64,000 nt of DNA from assembly GCF_020616515.1 (NCBI RefSeq), contig NZ_CP085135.1:2418001-2482000 (forward strand), read 5' to 3'. Origin of the DNA: Mesorhizobium sp. PAMC28654. Its GTDB lineage: Bacteria; Pseudomonadota; Alphaproteobacteria; Rhizobiales; Rhizobiaceae. The notes beneath the pieces were generated by a model. It did not search any database. It saw only the letters and a program-made list of their open reading frames with translations, and had not been told where the DNA came from. The position numbers and the translations under genes were made by a program. Shown in pieces: positions 51,217 through 59,781 of this stretch (positions are counted from its first letter, which is position 1; each line of letters opens with the position of its first letter).

Positions 51217-52218
51217 TCAGTCAACCCCGACCGCGACCACGGCCGCGCAGTCGCCGGCCTTGACCAGGCCGGGAAAATGCCGCGCCGCCAGCATGCCCGA
51301 CATTTTTGCTCTGATCTCCTGCGGAGCGATGCCGGTGCGGCCGGTAGAATGGATGCGGGCCAGCACCGCGCCCTTCTCGACGGGCTCACCGAGATCGACC
51401 ATGGTTTCGATCATGCCGTCGTCCTCGGCAAAGGAGAAGCAGTCGCCGGATGGCATGTCGAGCCATTGCGTGGGAGTCTTCTCGACCGCACCATCAACAA
51501 TGCCGGCATGGCGCAGCACATTGAGGATGCCGCGCCGCGCGATCCCAACGGTTTGCGCTCGCGAAGTGCCGCCGCCACCAAGCTCCGTGCTGACGAACAC
51601 CTTGCCCATTTCCTCCGCCGCCGTGTCGTACATGCCGACGGCGTCGATCTCTATCATTCGCATCGAGAACGGTGCGGCAAAGGCCGCAACCGCATCGAAA
51701 GCTTTCTGCTCCAACGCCTTGTCGGGCAGAGTATGCGCGGCGCAGAACGGCACGAAGTCCAGCGTCCTGCCGCCGGAATGGAAGTCGAACACGATGTCCG
51801 CGCGCGGCAGCAGCTCCCGCTGGAAATAATCGGCGATCTTCTCGGTCACCGTGCCGTCCGGCCGACCGGGGAAACTGCGGTTCATATTGCCCTTGTCGAT
51901 CGGCGATGTCCGCGTCCCGGCGCGGAAGGCCGGATAGTTCATCGCCGGCACGATGATCACAGTGCCGCTGACGTGCCTGGGGTCGAGTGCACGGGTGAGA
52001 TCGTAGAGGGCCAGCGGCCCCTCGTATTCGTCGCCATGATTGCCGCCGGTGAGCAGCGCCGCCGGCCCCTTGCCATTGCGGATGACACAGATCGGGATCA
52101 TCACCGAGCCCCACGCTGAATCGTCGCGACTGTAGGGCAAGCGCAGGAAACCGTGTTGGACACCGTCGCGGTCGAAGTCGACGGTCGGCACGATCGGCGA
52201 CGGGCGAAGACTGGACAT
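51217..52218 (-). CDS. doeB: N-alpha-acetyl-L-2,4-diaminobutyrate deacetylase DoeB (EutE)
   Basis: This 333-residue protein belongs to the succinylglutamate desuccinylase/aspartoacylase family. It has zinc ligands in LTGGNHGDEYEGP, 'NMNRSFPGRPDGTVTEKIADYF' and 'DIVFDFHSGGRTLDFVP'. It removes the acetyl group from N-acetyl-diaminobutyrate, the ring-opened product of ectoine. The ATG at 52218 is 5 bp after the doeA stop; the longer frame is only antisense-like extension into doeA. It is the last gene of the ectoine operon. Confidence 0.92.
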   Translation of the reverse strand: MSSLRPSPIVPTVDFDRDGVQHGFLRLPYSRDDSAWGSVMIPICVIRNGKGPAALLTGGNHGDEYEGPLALYDLTRALDPRHVSGTVIIVPAMNYPAFRAGTRTSPIDKGNMNRSFPGRPDGTVTEKIADYFQRELLPRADIVFDFHSGGRTLDFVPFCAAHTLPDKALEQKAFDAVAAFAAPFSMRMIEIDAVGMYDTAAEEMGKVFVSTELGGGGTSRAQTVGIARRGILNVLRHAGIVDGAVEKTPTQWLDMPSGDCFSFAEDDGMIETMVDLGEPVEKGAVLARIHSTGRTGIAPQEIRAKMSGMLAARHFPGLVKAGDCAAVVAVGVD

Positions 52219-52223
52219 CGGGA

Positions 52224-53414
52224 TCAATCCTTCACGACCAGCTTGCGCGGCACGTTGGCCAGGCATTCTACACCGGTTTCGGTGATCAGGATGGATTCGG
52301 TGATTTCCAGCCCCATCGTTTCCAGCCACAGGCCAGTCATGAAATGGAAGGTCATGCCGGGCTTGAGTTCGGTGCGGTCGCCGGGGCGTAGGCTCATCGT
52401 GCGTTCGCCCCAGTCCGGCGGATAGGACAGGCCGATCGAATACCCCGTGCGGTTGTCCTTGACGATGCCGTATTTCTTCAGCACGGCGAAGAAGGCATTG
52501 GCGATGTCCTCGCAAGCGTTGCCGGGTTTGGCTGCCGCCAGGCCCGCCTCCATGCCTTCCAGCGTCGCCTTCTCGGCCTCGAGGAATTCCTGCGTCGGCT
52601 TGCCGAGGAAGACGGTGCGCGACAGCGGGCAGTGGTAGCGGTGATAGCAGCCGGCGATCTCGAAGAAGGTGCCCTCGCCGCGCTTCATCGGCTGGTCGTC
52701 CCAGGTCAGGTGCGGCGCCGAGGCATCCGCACCCGACGGCAGCAGTGGCACGATCGCCGGATAGTCACCGCCAATCTTGCCATCTGGGCCGTCAACGCCG
52801 CGCGTGCCGGCATCATAGATCTCGGCGACGAGATCACATTTGCGCATGCCGACTTCGATCTTGTCGACGATGCGCTGGTGCATGGCTTCGACGATGCGGG
52901 CGGCCTTGCGCATATAGTCGATCTCGGTCGGGCTCTTCACCGCACGCTGCCAGTTGACCAGGGCGGTGGCATCTATAAAGCGGGCATTGGGCAGGTGCTT
53001 CTGCAGCGAGGCGAAAGCAGCGGCAGAAAACCAGTAATTGTCCATCTCGACGCCGATGGTGAGCTTGCCCCAGCCGCGGTCGGCAAGCACGCTGGACAAG
53101 AAGTCCATCGGGTGACGCTCGGTCGACTGCACGTAGTGATCGGCATAGCCGACGATGTTGTCATGTGCGAGATAGGCGGTGCGCTTGGCGCCATTGGCGT
53201 CCTGGCCACGGCCGTACCAGACCGGCTCGCCTGATGGCGGCACGATGACCGCCTGATGCACGTAGAACGACCAGCCGTCATAGCCGGTCAGCCAGGCCAT
53301 GTTGGAGGGGTCGCTGACGATCAGGAGATCGACGCCCTTGGCCTCCATGGCTTTCCGTGTCTTGGCGAGGCGATCCGCATATTCGCCGCGCGAGAATTTC
53401 AGGTTTGGTTGCAT
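52224..53414 (-). CDS. doeA: Ectoine hydrolase DoeA (EutD)
   Basis: This 396-residue M24 (pita-bread) hydrolase has an N-terminal creatinase-like domain ('FSRGEYADRLAKTRKAMEAKGVDLLIVSDPSNMAWLTGYDGWSF', of which the LTGYDGWSFY part is characteristic) and a C-terminal catalytic domain ('FFEIAGCYHRYHCPLSRTVFLG', 'GLSYPPDWGERTMSL', 'TFHFMTGLWLE'). It opens the ectoine ring to N-acetyl-diaminobutyrate. The ATG at 53414 gives the family start. It is followed directly by doeB. Confidence 0.93.
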   Translation of the reverse strand: MQPNLKFSRGEYADRLAKTRKAMEAKGVDLLIVSDPSNMAWLTGYDGWSFYVHQAVIVPPSGEPVWYGRGQDANGAKRTAYLAHDNIVGYADHYVQSTERHPMDFLSSVLADRGWGKLTIGVEMDNYWFSAAAFASLQKHLPNARFIDATALVNWQRAVKSPTEIDYMRKAARIVEAMHQRIVDKIEVGMRKCDLVAEIYDAGTRGVDGPDGKIGGDYPAIVPLLPSGADASAPHLTWDDQPMKRGEGTFFEIAGCYHRYHCPLSRTVFLGKPTQEFLEAEKATLEGMEAGLAAAKPGNACEDIANAFFAVLKKYGIVKDNRTGYSIGLSYPPDWGERTMSLRPGDRTELKPGMTFHFMTGLWLETMGLEITESILITETGVECLANVPRKLVVKD

Positions 53415-53452
53415 TGTTCTTGGTCCTCGTTTGTTGGGCTTCGCAGCCGGCA

Positions 53453-54445
53453 TCAGCTTTCAAAGATGGTTCCGGCATTGGCGGCGCGAGCCCGGTCGCG
53501 GGCGAGCGTTGCAATCGCCGTGTCCTGAACGCCGGTACCGGTCAGGTCGGCAATGGTGATATCGCTGGCCGAACGCCTTCCACGACGTTCGCCGGCGATG
53601 ATCTGGCCGAGTTCGGTCACATCGGTGTCTGCGCCCATCACGCCAGCCGAAATGGCATGGTGGAGTTCGCCAAGCCGCCGCGTCTGGCGCGCGCTGTCGG
53701 CGACATAGAGATCGGCCATGCGCAGGATGGCCGGCGCGATCTCGTTCTTGTGTTCGGCGTCCGAACCCATCGCGGTGATGTGCTGGCCGGCGGAGATGAA
53801 GCCGGCCTTGACCAGCGGCTCGCTCGACGGCGTGGTGGTGACGATGATGTCGGCGCCAGCGGCGGCCTTTGACGCGTCGGCTTCAGCGCGCACGACGATG
53901 CCGAGCTTTTCGCGCAAGGCGGCCGCTGTCGCCTCCGCCTTGGCAAGGTCGCGCGCCCAGATGCGTGCTTCTGCGATCGGACGCACCAGCATGAGCGCTT
54001 CGAGTTGCAGCCCGGCTTGCACGCCGGCGCCGAAGATCGCGGCGACGGACGAATCCGGCCGCGACAGATGTCTGGCCGCGACCGCACCGGCGGCGGCCGT
54101 ACGGATGTCAGTGAGATAGCCATTGTCGAGCAGCAGCGCCTCGATCAGGCCCGTCTTCGACGACAGCAGCACCATCATGCCGTTGATGCTGGGCAGGCCG
54201 AGCTTCGGATTGTCGAAAAAGCCGGGACTGATCTTGATGGCAAAGCCGTCGATGCCAGGCACATAAGCGGTCTTCACATCGACCTCGCCGCGATGCTCGG
54301 GAATGTCGAGCCGCAGGATCGGCGGCATAGCCACCGGCAGGGTGGCGAGCGCGCGGAAGGCGTTTTCGACGCAAGCAACGGCGTCAAAGTCGAGCGGTAT
54401 GATCTTGCGCAACTCGGCCTCGGTGAGGATTGTCATCCGGCTCAT
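53453..54445 (-). CDS. eutC: Ectoine utilisation protein EutC (ornithine cyclodeaminase/mu-crystallin family)
   Basis: This 330-residue NAD-binding protein of the OCD/mu-crystallin family has 'GEVDVKTAYVPGIDGFAIKI', 'NGYLTDIRTAAAGAVAARHLS', the Rossmann motif VAAIFGAGVQAGLQLEAL and 'ITAMGSDAEHKNEIAP'. It starts at 54445, where ATGA overlaps the eutB stop. EutABC are thought to convert 5-hydroxyectoine to ectoine; the exact step done by EutC is inferred from the family. Confidence 0.9.
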   Translation of the reverse strand: MSRMTILTEAELRKIIPLDFDAVACVENAFRALATLPVAMPPILRLDIPEHRGEVDVKTAYVPGIDGFAIKISPGFFDNPKLGLPSINGMMVLLSSKTGLIEALLLDNGYLTDIRTAAAGAVAARHLSRPDSSVAAIFGAGVQAGLQLEALMLVRPIAEARIWARDLAKAEATAAALREKLGIVVRAEADASKAAAGADIIVTTTPSSEPLVKAGFISAGQHITAMGSDAEHKNEIAPAILRMADLYVADSARQTRRLGELHHAISAGVMGADTDVTELGQIIAGERRGRRSASDITIADLTGTGVQDTAIATLARDRARAANAGTIFES

Positions 54446-55434
54446 GCGATGCGCTCCGCGATTGCCTCGCCGCAGACGATCTGGCGGTGCACATTCATGT
54501 CGATGTTTCGTCCGGAGATCAGCACAACCACGGGTCCGCTCACCTTGACCTTGCCGGCAAGCAACGCGGCGATGCCGACGGCACCGGCGCCTTCGACGAT
54601 CTCGCGCTCCTGCGCATAGGCGTGACGGATGCCAGCAGCGATCTCGTCTTCGCCAAGCAGGATGACATCGTCGAGCAGGTCGCGGCACATGGCAAAGGTC
54701 AGCCGGTTGTCGAGGCCGATGCCGCCACCAAGCGAATCCGCCAGCGTCGGCAATTCGTCCACCAGCACCGGACGACCGGCATCGAGGCTCGCCTTCATCG
54801 CCGCACCGCGCGCCATTGAAACCCCGATAATTCTTGTTCTGGGGCTGACGCCTTTGACGGCAGCGGCAATGCCCGAGGCAAGGCCACCACCGGACAGCGG
54901 CACCAGAACCAGAGCGGCCTCCCGGACCTGCTCGATGATCTCCAGCCCGAGTGTGCCTTGCCCGGCGATGACCGCCGGATGGTCGAAGGGCGGCAGCATC
55001 ACCAACCCCTCTTGCGCCACCAGCCGCTCGACCTCTTGCTGCGCATCATCCTGGCTGTTACCGACAATGCGGATTTCAGCGCCCAGACGGCGGATCTCAT
55101 CGAGCTTGTTGCCGGGCACCAGACGCGACATGGAGATCACCGCGCGCATGCCCTCAAGCTTCGCCGCATGGGCGAGCGCACGGCCATGATTGCCGGTCGA
55201 GGCCGCGACCACGCCGCGCGCTTTCTCCTCGTTGCTGAACATGGCGATGGCATTCGAAGCCCCACGCAGCTTGAAGCTACCGGTGGTCTGGCGGTGTTCG
55301 AACTTGAGATAAACCGGGACGCCGAATTGTTCCGAGAGGCTGTGAGACAAGACGATTGGTGTCCGCTCGATCTTGTTGGCGATCCGTTCACGGGCGGCAC
55401 GGATGTGCTGAAGGGTTATGGAGTGTATCGACAT
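54442..55434 (-). CDS. eutB: Hydroxyectoine utilisation dehydratase EutB (threonine dehydratase-like)
   Basis: This 330-residue fold type II PLP enzyme has the PLP lysine in 'HRQTTGSFKLRGASNAI', 'VVAASTGNHGRALAHAAKL' (phosphate-loop region), 'VLVPLSGGGLASGIAAAVK' and 'EREIVEGAGAVGIAALL'. It resembles threonine dehydratases but lacks the regulatory domain. In the eutABC context it is the dehydratase of 5-hydroxyectoine breakdown. The ATG at 55434 precedes a 187-bp gap occupied by a palindromic repeat. Confidence 0.9.
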   Translation of the reverse strand: MSIHSITLQHIRAARERIANKIERTPIVLSHSLSEQFGVPVYLKFEHRQTTGSFKLRGASNAIAMFSNEEKARGVVAASTGNHGRALAHAAKLEGMRAVISMSRLVPGNKLDEIRRLGAEIRIVGNSQDDAQQEVERLVAQEGLVMLPPFDHPAVIAGQGTLGLEIIEQVREAALVLVPLSGGGLASGIAAAVKGVSPRTRIIGVSMARGAAMKASLDAGRPVLVDELPTLADSLGGGIGLDNRLTFAMCRDLLDDVILLGEDEIAAGIRHAYAQEREIVEGAGAVGIAALLAGKVKVSGPVVVLISGRNIDMNVHRQIVCGEAIAERIA

Positions 55435-55440
55435 GGCGTC

Positions 55441-55615
55441 GGCGCTGCCCCTCACCTGCCTGCCGGCATCCTCTCCCCGTCAACGGGGAGAGGGACGCTT
55501 TCATCGGCGATTTCGCCAATCACCGGCGTTCCAGGATGAGCACCGAGTTTGCGGACAGCCTTCTTCTCCCCGTTCACGGGGAGAAGGTGCCGGCAGGCGG
55601 ATGAGGGGCAGCGCC
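55441..55615. repeat. Palindromic composite repeat inside the ectoine operon (eutB-eutA gap)
   Basis: The two about 31-bp ends are near-perfect reverse complements (GGCGCTGCCCCTCACC... against ...GAGGGGCAGCGCC). Inside each is a CTCCCCGT/ACGGGGAG hairpin (55471-55492 and 55563-55586). It is the same family as the repeats at the window start and at 57.8 kb. It fills almost the whole gap between eutB and eutA. Confidence 0.8.
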
Positions 55616-55621
55616 GACCCA

Positions 55622-56422
55622 TCAGGCCAAGCCCCTGTGCGAAGAAATTTGCGGCAGTGCCAGCGTCATCAGACGGCCAAACTCGGGACGCGGCGTCTCA
55701 TCGCCACAAAGGCGCAAGCAGTTCCACGCAGTTGCCTGGTTGCTGGTCACGACAGGGCGACCGATCGCATCCTCAATGCCCATAACCGCGAGCGCCCCAC
55801 GCAACGCCGTGCAGGATACGAACAATGCTTCAGCACTCGCGTCAGTCGCCTCACGCGCCAGATCGACAAGCGCGGCCGGCGGAATGCGGGCCATCTCGCG
55901 GTCATCCTCGAAGCCGAGGCAGGTGAAGCTCTCGATCTCGAAACCACGCGCCGCGAAATAGTCAGTCATCGGCCGGCTGGTCTCGACCGTGTAGGGCGTG
56001 AGGATGCTGATCCGCTTGGCGCCCAGCGCGGCCAGCCCGCGCACGCCCGACATAGGCGGCGTGACAACAGGCACGCCCGGCTTGGCTGCCTGGATCGCCG
56101 CCTCGATCTCGGTATCACCGATCACCACCGAGGCCGAGGTGCAGGAATAGCAGATGGCGTCGAGCGGCTCGTCGGGCAGGATCAGGGCCGCGCCCGCCGT
56201 CAGCGCCGGCTGCATTTTTCGCAGGTTTTCCGGCGTCGTCGGGTTGGCATAGGGAATGCGCGCTACATAGACGCCGACCCGCTCGCTCGCCACCATGCGG
56301 CGAAAATCCGGTTCGGTCGTGTGATCGGTGGCAAGGATGATCAGGCCGACGCGCCGCTCCAGCGGGCGGTCATCCAATACCGGCCGCTTCGGATAGACCT
56401 TGATGTCGGGTAAGGGTTTCAC
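55622..56422 (-). CDS. eutA: Ectoine utilisation protein EutA (Asp/Glu racemase superfamily)
   Basis: This 266-residue member of the maleate isomerase/Asp-Glu racemase superfamily has 'RVGLIILATDHTTEPDFRRMV', one active-site cysteine in DAICYSCTSASVVIGD and the second in ALFVSCTALRGALAV. A GTG start at 56422 lies 3 bp after the ehuD stop. With EutB and EutC it is required for 5-hydroxyectoine use; it probably acts on the hydroxyectoine stereocentre (family-based). Confidence 0.9.
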   Translation of the reverse strand: MKPLPDIKVYPKRPVLDDRPLERRVGLIILATDHTTEPDFRRMVASERVGVYVARIPYANPTTPENLRKMQPALTAGAALILPDEPLDAICYSCTSASVVIGDTEIEAAIQAAKPGVPVVTPPMSGVRGLAALGAKRISILTPYTVETSRPMTDYFAARGFEIESFTCLGFEDDREMARIPPAALVDLAREATDASAEALFVSCTALRGALAVMGIEDAIGRPVVTSNQATAWNCLRLCGDETPRPEFGRLMTLALPQISSHRGLA

Positions 56423-56425
56423 GAA

Positions 56426-57085
56426 CTACCTCTCGATCTTGCCGTAGCGGCGTTCCAGCCAGCGCAGCAGCACGACCGAACAGAGACTGATGACGAGGAA
56501 GAAGGCGCCGACCAGCGTGATCGGCTCGATATAGCGATAGTAGGTGTTGGCGACGCTTTTGGCCTGGTTCATCAATTCCAGTACGGTGATCGCCGACAAG
56601 AGCGGCGTCTCCTTGAACATCGCGATGAAATAATTGGCCAGCGCCGGGATCATCGGCGGAATGGCCTGCGGAATGATGATGTGCGTCCAAGTCTGCCTGG
56701 CGCTGAGATTGCAGGCCTTGGCGGCTTCCCACTGGCCACGCGGCACATTGTCGATGCCTGCGCGATAAACTTCCGCCGTGTAAGTGCCGTAGTGCAGCCC
56801 CAGGCCGATGACGCCGGCGACCAGCGGCGGCAACAGGATGCCGATATCGGGCAGCACGTAGAAGATGAAATAGAGCTGCACCAGCAATGGCGTGCCGCGG
56901 ATGAACTCGGCCGCCCAGCCGACGGTGCGCGACAAGGCCTTGTTAGGCGAGCGGCGCGCAAGGGCGATGCCCAGGCCGACGATCGCAGCCAGCACCGAAC
57001 CGAGCAGCGTCGCCAGGATGGTGATCTTCACCCCCTGGATCAGCGTCGGCATGATCTGCCAGACGAAATTCCAATCCCACTCCAT
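56426..57085 (-). CDS. ehuD: Ectoine/hydroxyectoine ABC transporter permease EhuD
   Basis: This 219-residue polar-amino-acid-type permease (HisM/GlnP family) has five hydrophobic segments, 'EFIRGTPLLVQLYFIFYVLP' and an EAA loop 'GQWEAAKACNLSARQTWTHIIIPQA'. The ATG at 57085 begins MEWDWNFVWQIMPTLIQG, the typical EhuD start. It pairs with EhuC, whose gene ends 34 bp upstream. Confidence 0.92.
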   Translation of the reverse strand: MEWDWNFVWQIMPTLIQGVKITILATLLGSVLAAIVGLGIALARRSPNKALSRTVGWAAEFIRGTPLLVQLYFIFYVLPDIGILLPPLVAGVIGLGLHYGTYTAEVYRAGIDNVPRGQWEAAKACNLSARQTWTHIIIPQAIPPMIPALANYFIAMFKETPLLSAITVLELMNQAKSVANTYYRYIEPITLVGAFFLVISLCSVVLLRWLERRYGKIER

Positions 57086-57119
57086 CAGCGAGTCCAATTC
57101 ATCAGAAGGGCATTGGCCA

Positions 57120-57779
57120 TCAGACGCGCACCCCGTCGAGGCCGCGCGCCATGCGGCGTTCCAGCGAGCGCACACCCCATGAAATGAGCAGTGCCATGAT
57201 GAAATAGATGATGAGGATGGTGGTGAACGGGACCATGGTGTTGCCGGTCTGGGCGCGCACCACCTGCGCCTGGAAGGTCAGATCCGCGAGCGAGATCAGC
57301 GATACGACTGATGTGGCCTTGAGCAGTTCGATGGCGTTGTTGCCGAAGGTCGGCAGCATCACCAGAAACGCTTGCGGCAGAATGACATGGCGCATGCCTT
57401 GCCAGCGGTCGAGATTGAGCGCGATGCAGGCTTCATGCTGTTCGCGACCGATCGATTGCACGGCGCCGCGCACCACCTCGGCGGCGTAGGCGCCGACATT
57501 CAAGCCCAGCGCCAGCACGCCGGCCTGCAGCGGGGTCAACTCGACGCCCGCCAGGGGCAACACGAAATAGGCGAAGAACAGCTGCACGAAGATCGAGGTG
57601 CCGCGGAAGAATTCAATATAGACGGTGGCCAGCGCGCGCAGCACGAAGAAGCGCGACAGCCGCCCCATCCCGGCAAGGAAGGCCATGATCAGGGCAAGCA
57701 CCGACCCCATCAGCGTCAGCTCGATGGTGACAAGCGCTCCCTGCAATATCAGGCCGAAATAGCCGGACCACTGGGTCAT
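57120..57779 (-). CDS. ehuC: Ectoine/hydroxyectoine ABC transporter permease EhuC
   Basis: This 219-residue inner-membrane permease of the polar amino acid type has 'YIEFFRGTSIFVQLFFAYFVLPL' and EAA loop 'REQHEACIALNLDRWQGMRHVILPQA'. It is co-directional with ehuD and ehuB, and forms the channel with EhuD. A repeat element separates it from ehuB. Confidence 0.92.
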   Translation of the reverse strand: MTQWSGYFGLILQGALVTIELTLMGSVLALIMAFLAGMGRLSRFFVLRALATVYIEFFRGTSIFVQLFFAYFVLPLAGVELTPLQAGVLALGLNVGAYAAEVVRGAVQSIGREQHEACIALNLDRWQGMRHVILPQAFLVMLPTFGNNAIELLKATSVVSLISLADLTFQAQVVRAQTGNTMVPFTTILIIYFIMALLISWGVRSLERRMARGLDGVRV

Positions 57780-57808
57780 TTAGATTCCAACGTTGGCGGT
57801 TCTTGGGT

Positions 57809-57935
57809 CCTTCTCCCCGTTCACGGGGAGAAGATGCCGGCAGGCAGATGAGGGGCGGAGCCGGCCTCGCAGAAGTTCGCGCCGCCCCTCATCCGTCACT
57901 TCGTGACACCTTCTCCCCGTAAAACGGGGAGAAGG
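57809..57935. repeat. Palindromic repeat inside the ectoine operon (ehuB-ehuC gap)
   Basis: Two hairpins, CTTCTCCCCGT/ACGGGGAGAAG (57810-57833) and CCTTCTCCCCGT/ACGGGGAGAAGG (57909-57935), flank oppositely oriented GC-rich tails (GATGCCGGCAGGCAGATGAG and CGCCCCTCATCCG). It is the same family as at 1-152 and 55.4 kb. It sits between the binding protein gene and the permease genes. Confidence 0.8.
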
Positions 57936-57946
57936 AAGAAGGTGCC

Positions 57947-58798
57947 CTACTTCGCCGAGCAGAGCTTGTCGCGCGTCGTCGACATCGCCGCCGCCGCCGA
58001 GAAGCCGTAAGGCTCGATGATCTTGGCGAAGTCGCCGGACTTCTTCAGCTTGGCGAGTTCGACGTCGAAGGCGTCGCGCAGCGCCTCGTCGCCTTTCTTG
58101 AAGGCGGCGCCGTCGCAGTAGACCGGCGCGCCCTGAACCGGGGCGATGACCTCGAGGTTTGGATCGCTGGCCTTCTTCATCAGATCGTTGATCGACAGGA
58201 CGGGCAGCGAATAGGCGTCGATGCGGCCGTCCTGCAGCATCTTCACGCCGCTCTGGCCGTCCGGCACGACGATGACGCGCTCGCGCGGCACGCCTGCGTT
58301 GAGCGCCAGCTTCTCCTCGGTTCCGCCGCCGGGCGCGCCGATCGTCGCGGTCGCATCCTTGGCTACATCCTCATAGCTCTTGAAGCCCTTCGGATTGCCC
58401 TTCTTCACCAGCATCGCCTCGGCGTCGCACAGCACCGGCTCCGAATAGGCAACCGCCGCGCAACGTTCCGGCTTCATGAACAGGCCGGCGGTGACGACAT
58501 CGAAGCGGCCGGCCTGCAGGCCGGGGATCATTGCGCCATATTCCGAGATCGACGCGACGATGTCGGCGACACCGAGCCGCTTGAAGATTTCACGCGCAAC
58601 ATCTGGCGCGGCACCCGAAACCTTGCCGTCGGCGGCGACCGCCGTATAGGGCGGCTCGTTGGCGATGGCGACGCGGGCGAAGCCTTGCGCCTTGAGCTGA
58701 TCGAGCTTGGTGTCGGCAGCCGAACCCACGCTCGAGGCAGCCAGGACGGCCGTCAATGCAAGGCCGGCGACGCCGGCCAGAATGCCAAGTTTCTTCAT
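57947..58798 (-). CDS. ehuB: Ectoine/hydroxyectoine ABC transporter substrate-binding protein EhuB
   Basis: This protein of about 283 residues has a signal peptide (KKLGILAGVAGLALTAVLA, to SSVGSAA) and a type II amino-acid binding fold: 'GFARVAIANEPPYTAVAADGKVSG', 'APDVAREIFKRLGV', 'VVTAGLFMKPERCAAVAYSEP', and aromatic/charged residues matching the ectoine pocket of known EhuB. The ATG at 58798 has AAGGAG upstream; the longer frame is antisense-like. It binds ectoine and 5-hydroxyectoine in the periplasm. Confidence 0.92.
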   Translation of the reverse strand: MKKLGILAGVAGLALTAVLAASSVGSAADTKLDQLKAQGFARVAIANEPPYTAVAADGKVSGAAPDVAREIFKRLGVADIVASISEYGAMIPGLQAGRFDVVTAGLFMKPERCAAVAYSEPVLCDAEAMLVKKGNPKGFKSYEDVAKDATATIGAPGGGTEEKLALNAGVPRERVIVVPDGQSGVKMLQDGRIDAYSLPVLSINDLMKKASDPNLEVIAPVQGAPVYCDGAAFKKGDEALRDAFDVELAKLKKSGDFAKIIEPYGFSAAAAMSTTRDKLCSAK

Positions 58799-58863
58799 TG
58801 TTCCCAACTCCTTGTTGCTCTTCTTGGTTTGCTTGCGGGCGGTTCGCGCGCCCCGCATGACGG

Positions 58864-59655
58864 TCAGACGCGATGTCCAGCCGCGATGATCTTCTTCAGG
58901 AAGCCTTGCGTGCGCTCCTGCCTGGGATTGCGGAAAATCTCGTCGGGCTTGCCTTCCTCGACTATCCTGCCGCGATCGAAGAACAGCACCCGGTCGGCGA
59001 AGTCGTGGGCGAAACCCATCTCGTGGGTTACCAGCAGCATGGTCATGTCGGTCTCGGCGCAGAGCCGCCACAAGACGTTCAGCACCTCCTCGACCAGTTC
59101 CGGATCGAGCGCCGATGTCACCTCATCAAACAGCATGATCTTCGGCTGCAGGGCGAGCGCCCGAGCGATCGCCACACGCTGCTTCTGGCCGCCGGAAAGC
59201 TGCGATGGCATCGCCTTGGCCTTGTCGGCCATGCCGACCATGTCGAGCAGTTCCATCGCCCGCTTTTCGGCGGCGGCGCGCGGCGTGCCCTTGGTCAGCA
59301 TCGGCGCCAGCGTCACATTGTCGATGACGCTCTTGTGCGGAAACAGGTTGAACAGTTGGAAGACCATGCCGATCTTCTGGCGCATTCGGGCGAGATGCCG
59401 CTCGTCGGCCGGCATAAGCTGCCCATTGCGCTCCATGTGGTAGAGCTGCTCTCCCTCGATCTGGATGTGGCCCCCGTCAATCCGTTCGAGCGTCATCAGG
59501 ATGCGCAGGATCGTCGTCTTGCCCGAGCCGGACGGGCCGATCAGCGCCAGCTTCTCGCGCGGCATGACCTGCATCGACAGCCCGTCCAGCACCTTGAAGC
59601 TGCCGAAGCTCTTCGAGATGCCGTCGATCTTGATGATGGGCGCGGATTCGGACAA
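58864..59655 (-). CDS. ehuA: Ectoine/hydroxyectoine ABC transporter ATP-binding protein EhuA
   Basis: This 263-residue ATPase of the polar-amino-acid (GlnQ/HisP) type has Walker [16 protein letters not shown], 'GMVFQLFNLFPHKSVIDN' (Q-loop), signature [16 protein letters not shown], Walker B IMLFDEVTSALDPE and H-loop 'MLLVTHEMGFA'. It is the first gene of the ehuABCD-eutABC-doeAB operon and powers EhuCD. Its promoter carries the direct repeats described at 59711-59745. Confidence 0.92.
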   Translation of the reverse strand: MSESAPIIKIDGISKSFGSFKVLDGLSMQVMPREKLALIGPSGSGKTTILRILMTLERIDGGHIQIEGEQLYHMERNGQLMPADERHLARMRQKIGMVFQLFNLFPHKSVIDNVTLAPMLTKGTPRAAAEKRAMELLDMVGMADKAKAMPSQLSGGQKQRVAIARALALQPKIMLFDEVTSALDPELVEEVLNVLWRLCAETDMTMLLVTHEMGFAHDFADRVLFFDRGRIVEEGKPDEIFRNPRQERTQGFLKKIIAAGHRV

Positions 59656-59710
59656 ATGAATTTCCCCGTGCTGGAGAAGCCTGTGCCCTTAACGATGCGG
59701 AACGCGCCAA

Positions 59711-59745
59711 ATCATGTCAATTGGTAAAATAATATCATGACAATT
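59711..59745. promoter_or_regulatory. Direct repeats in the ehuA promoter, candidate EnuR operator
   Basis: ATCATGTCAATT (59711-59722) and ATCATGACAATT (59734-59745) are two 12-bp direct repeats, 11 of 12 identical, 23 bp apart. They lie 56-90 bp upstream of the ehuA start. MocR-type regulators commonly bind direct repeats. A related ATCAGTGCAATT lies upstream of enuR at 61186-61197. Confidence 0.5.
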
Positions 59746-59781
59746 ATTCTGATTGCGCACATTTTCCGAGCAACTGCAGCC

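Noticed and set aside
55471..55586. Possible CRISPR repeats
   Set aside because: Only two palindromic units, in opposite orientation with no regular spacers; they belong to the dispersed hairpin family.
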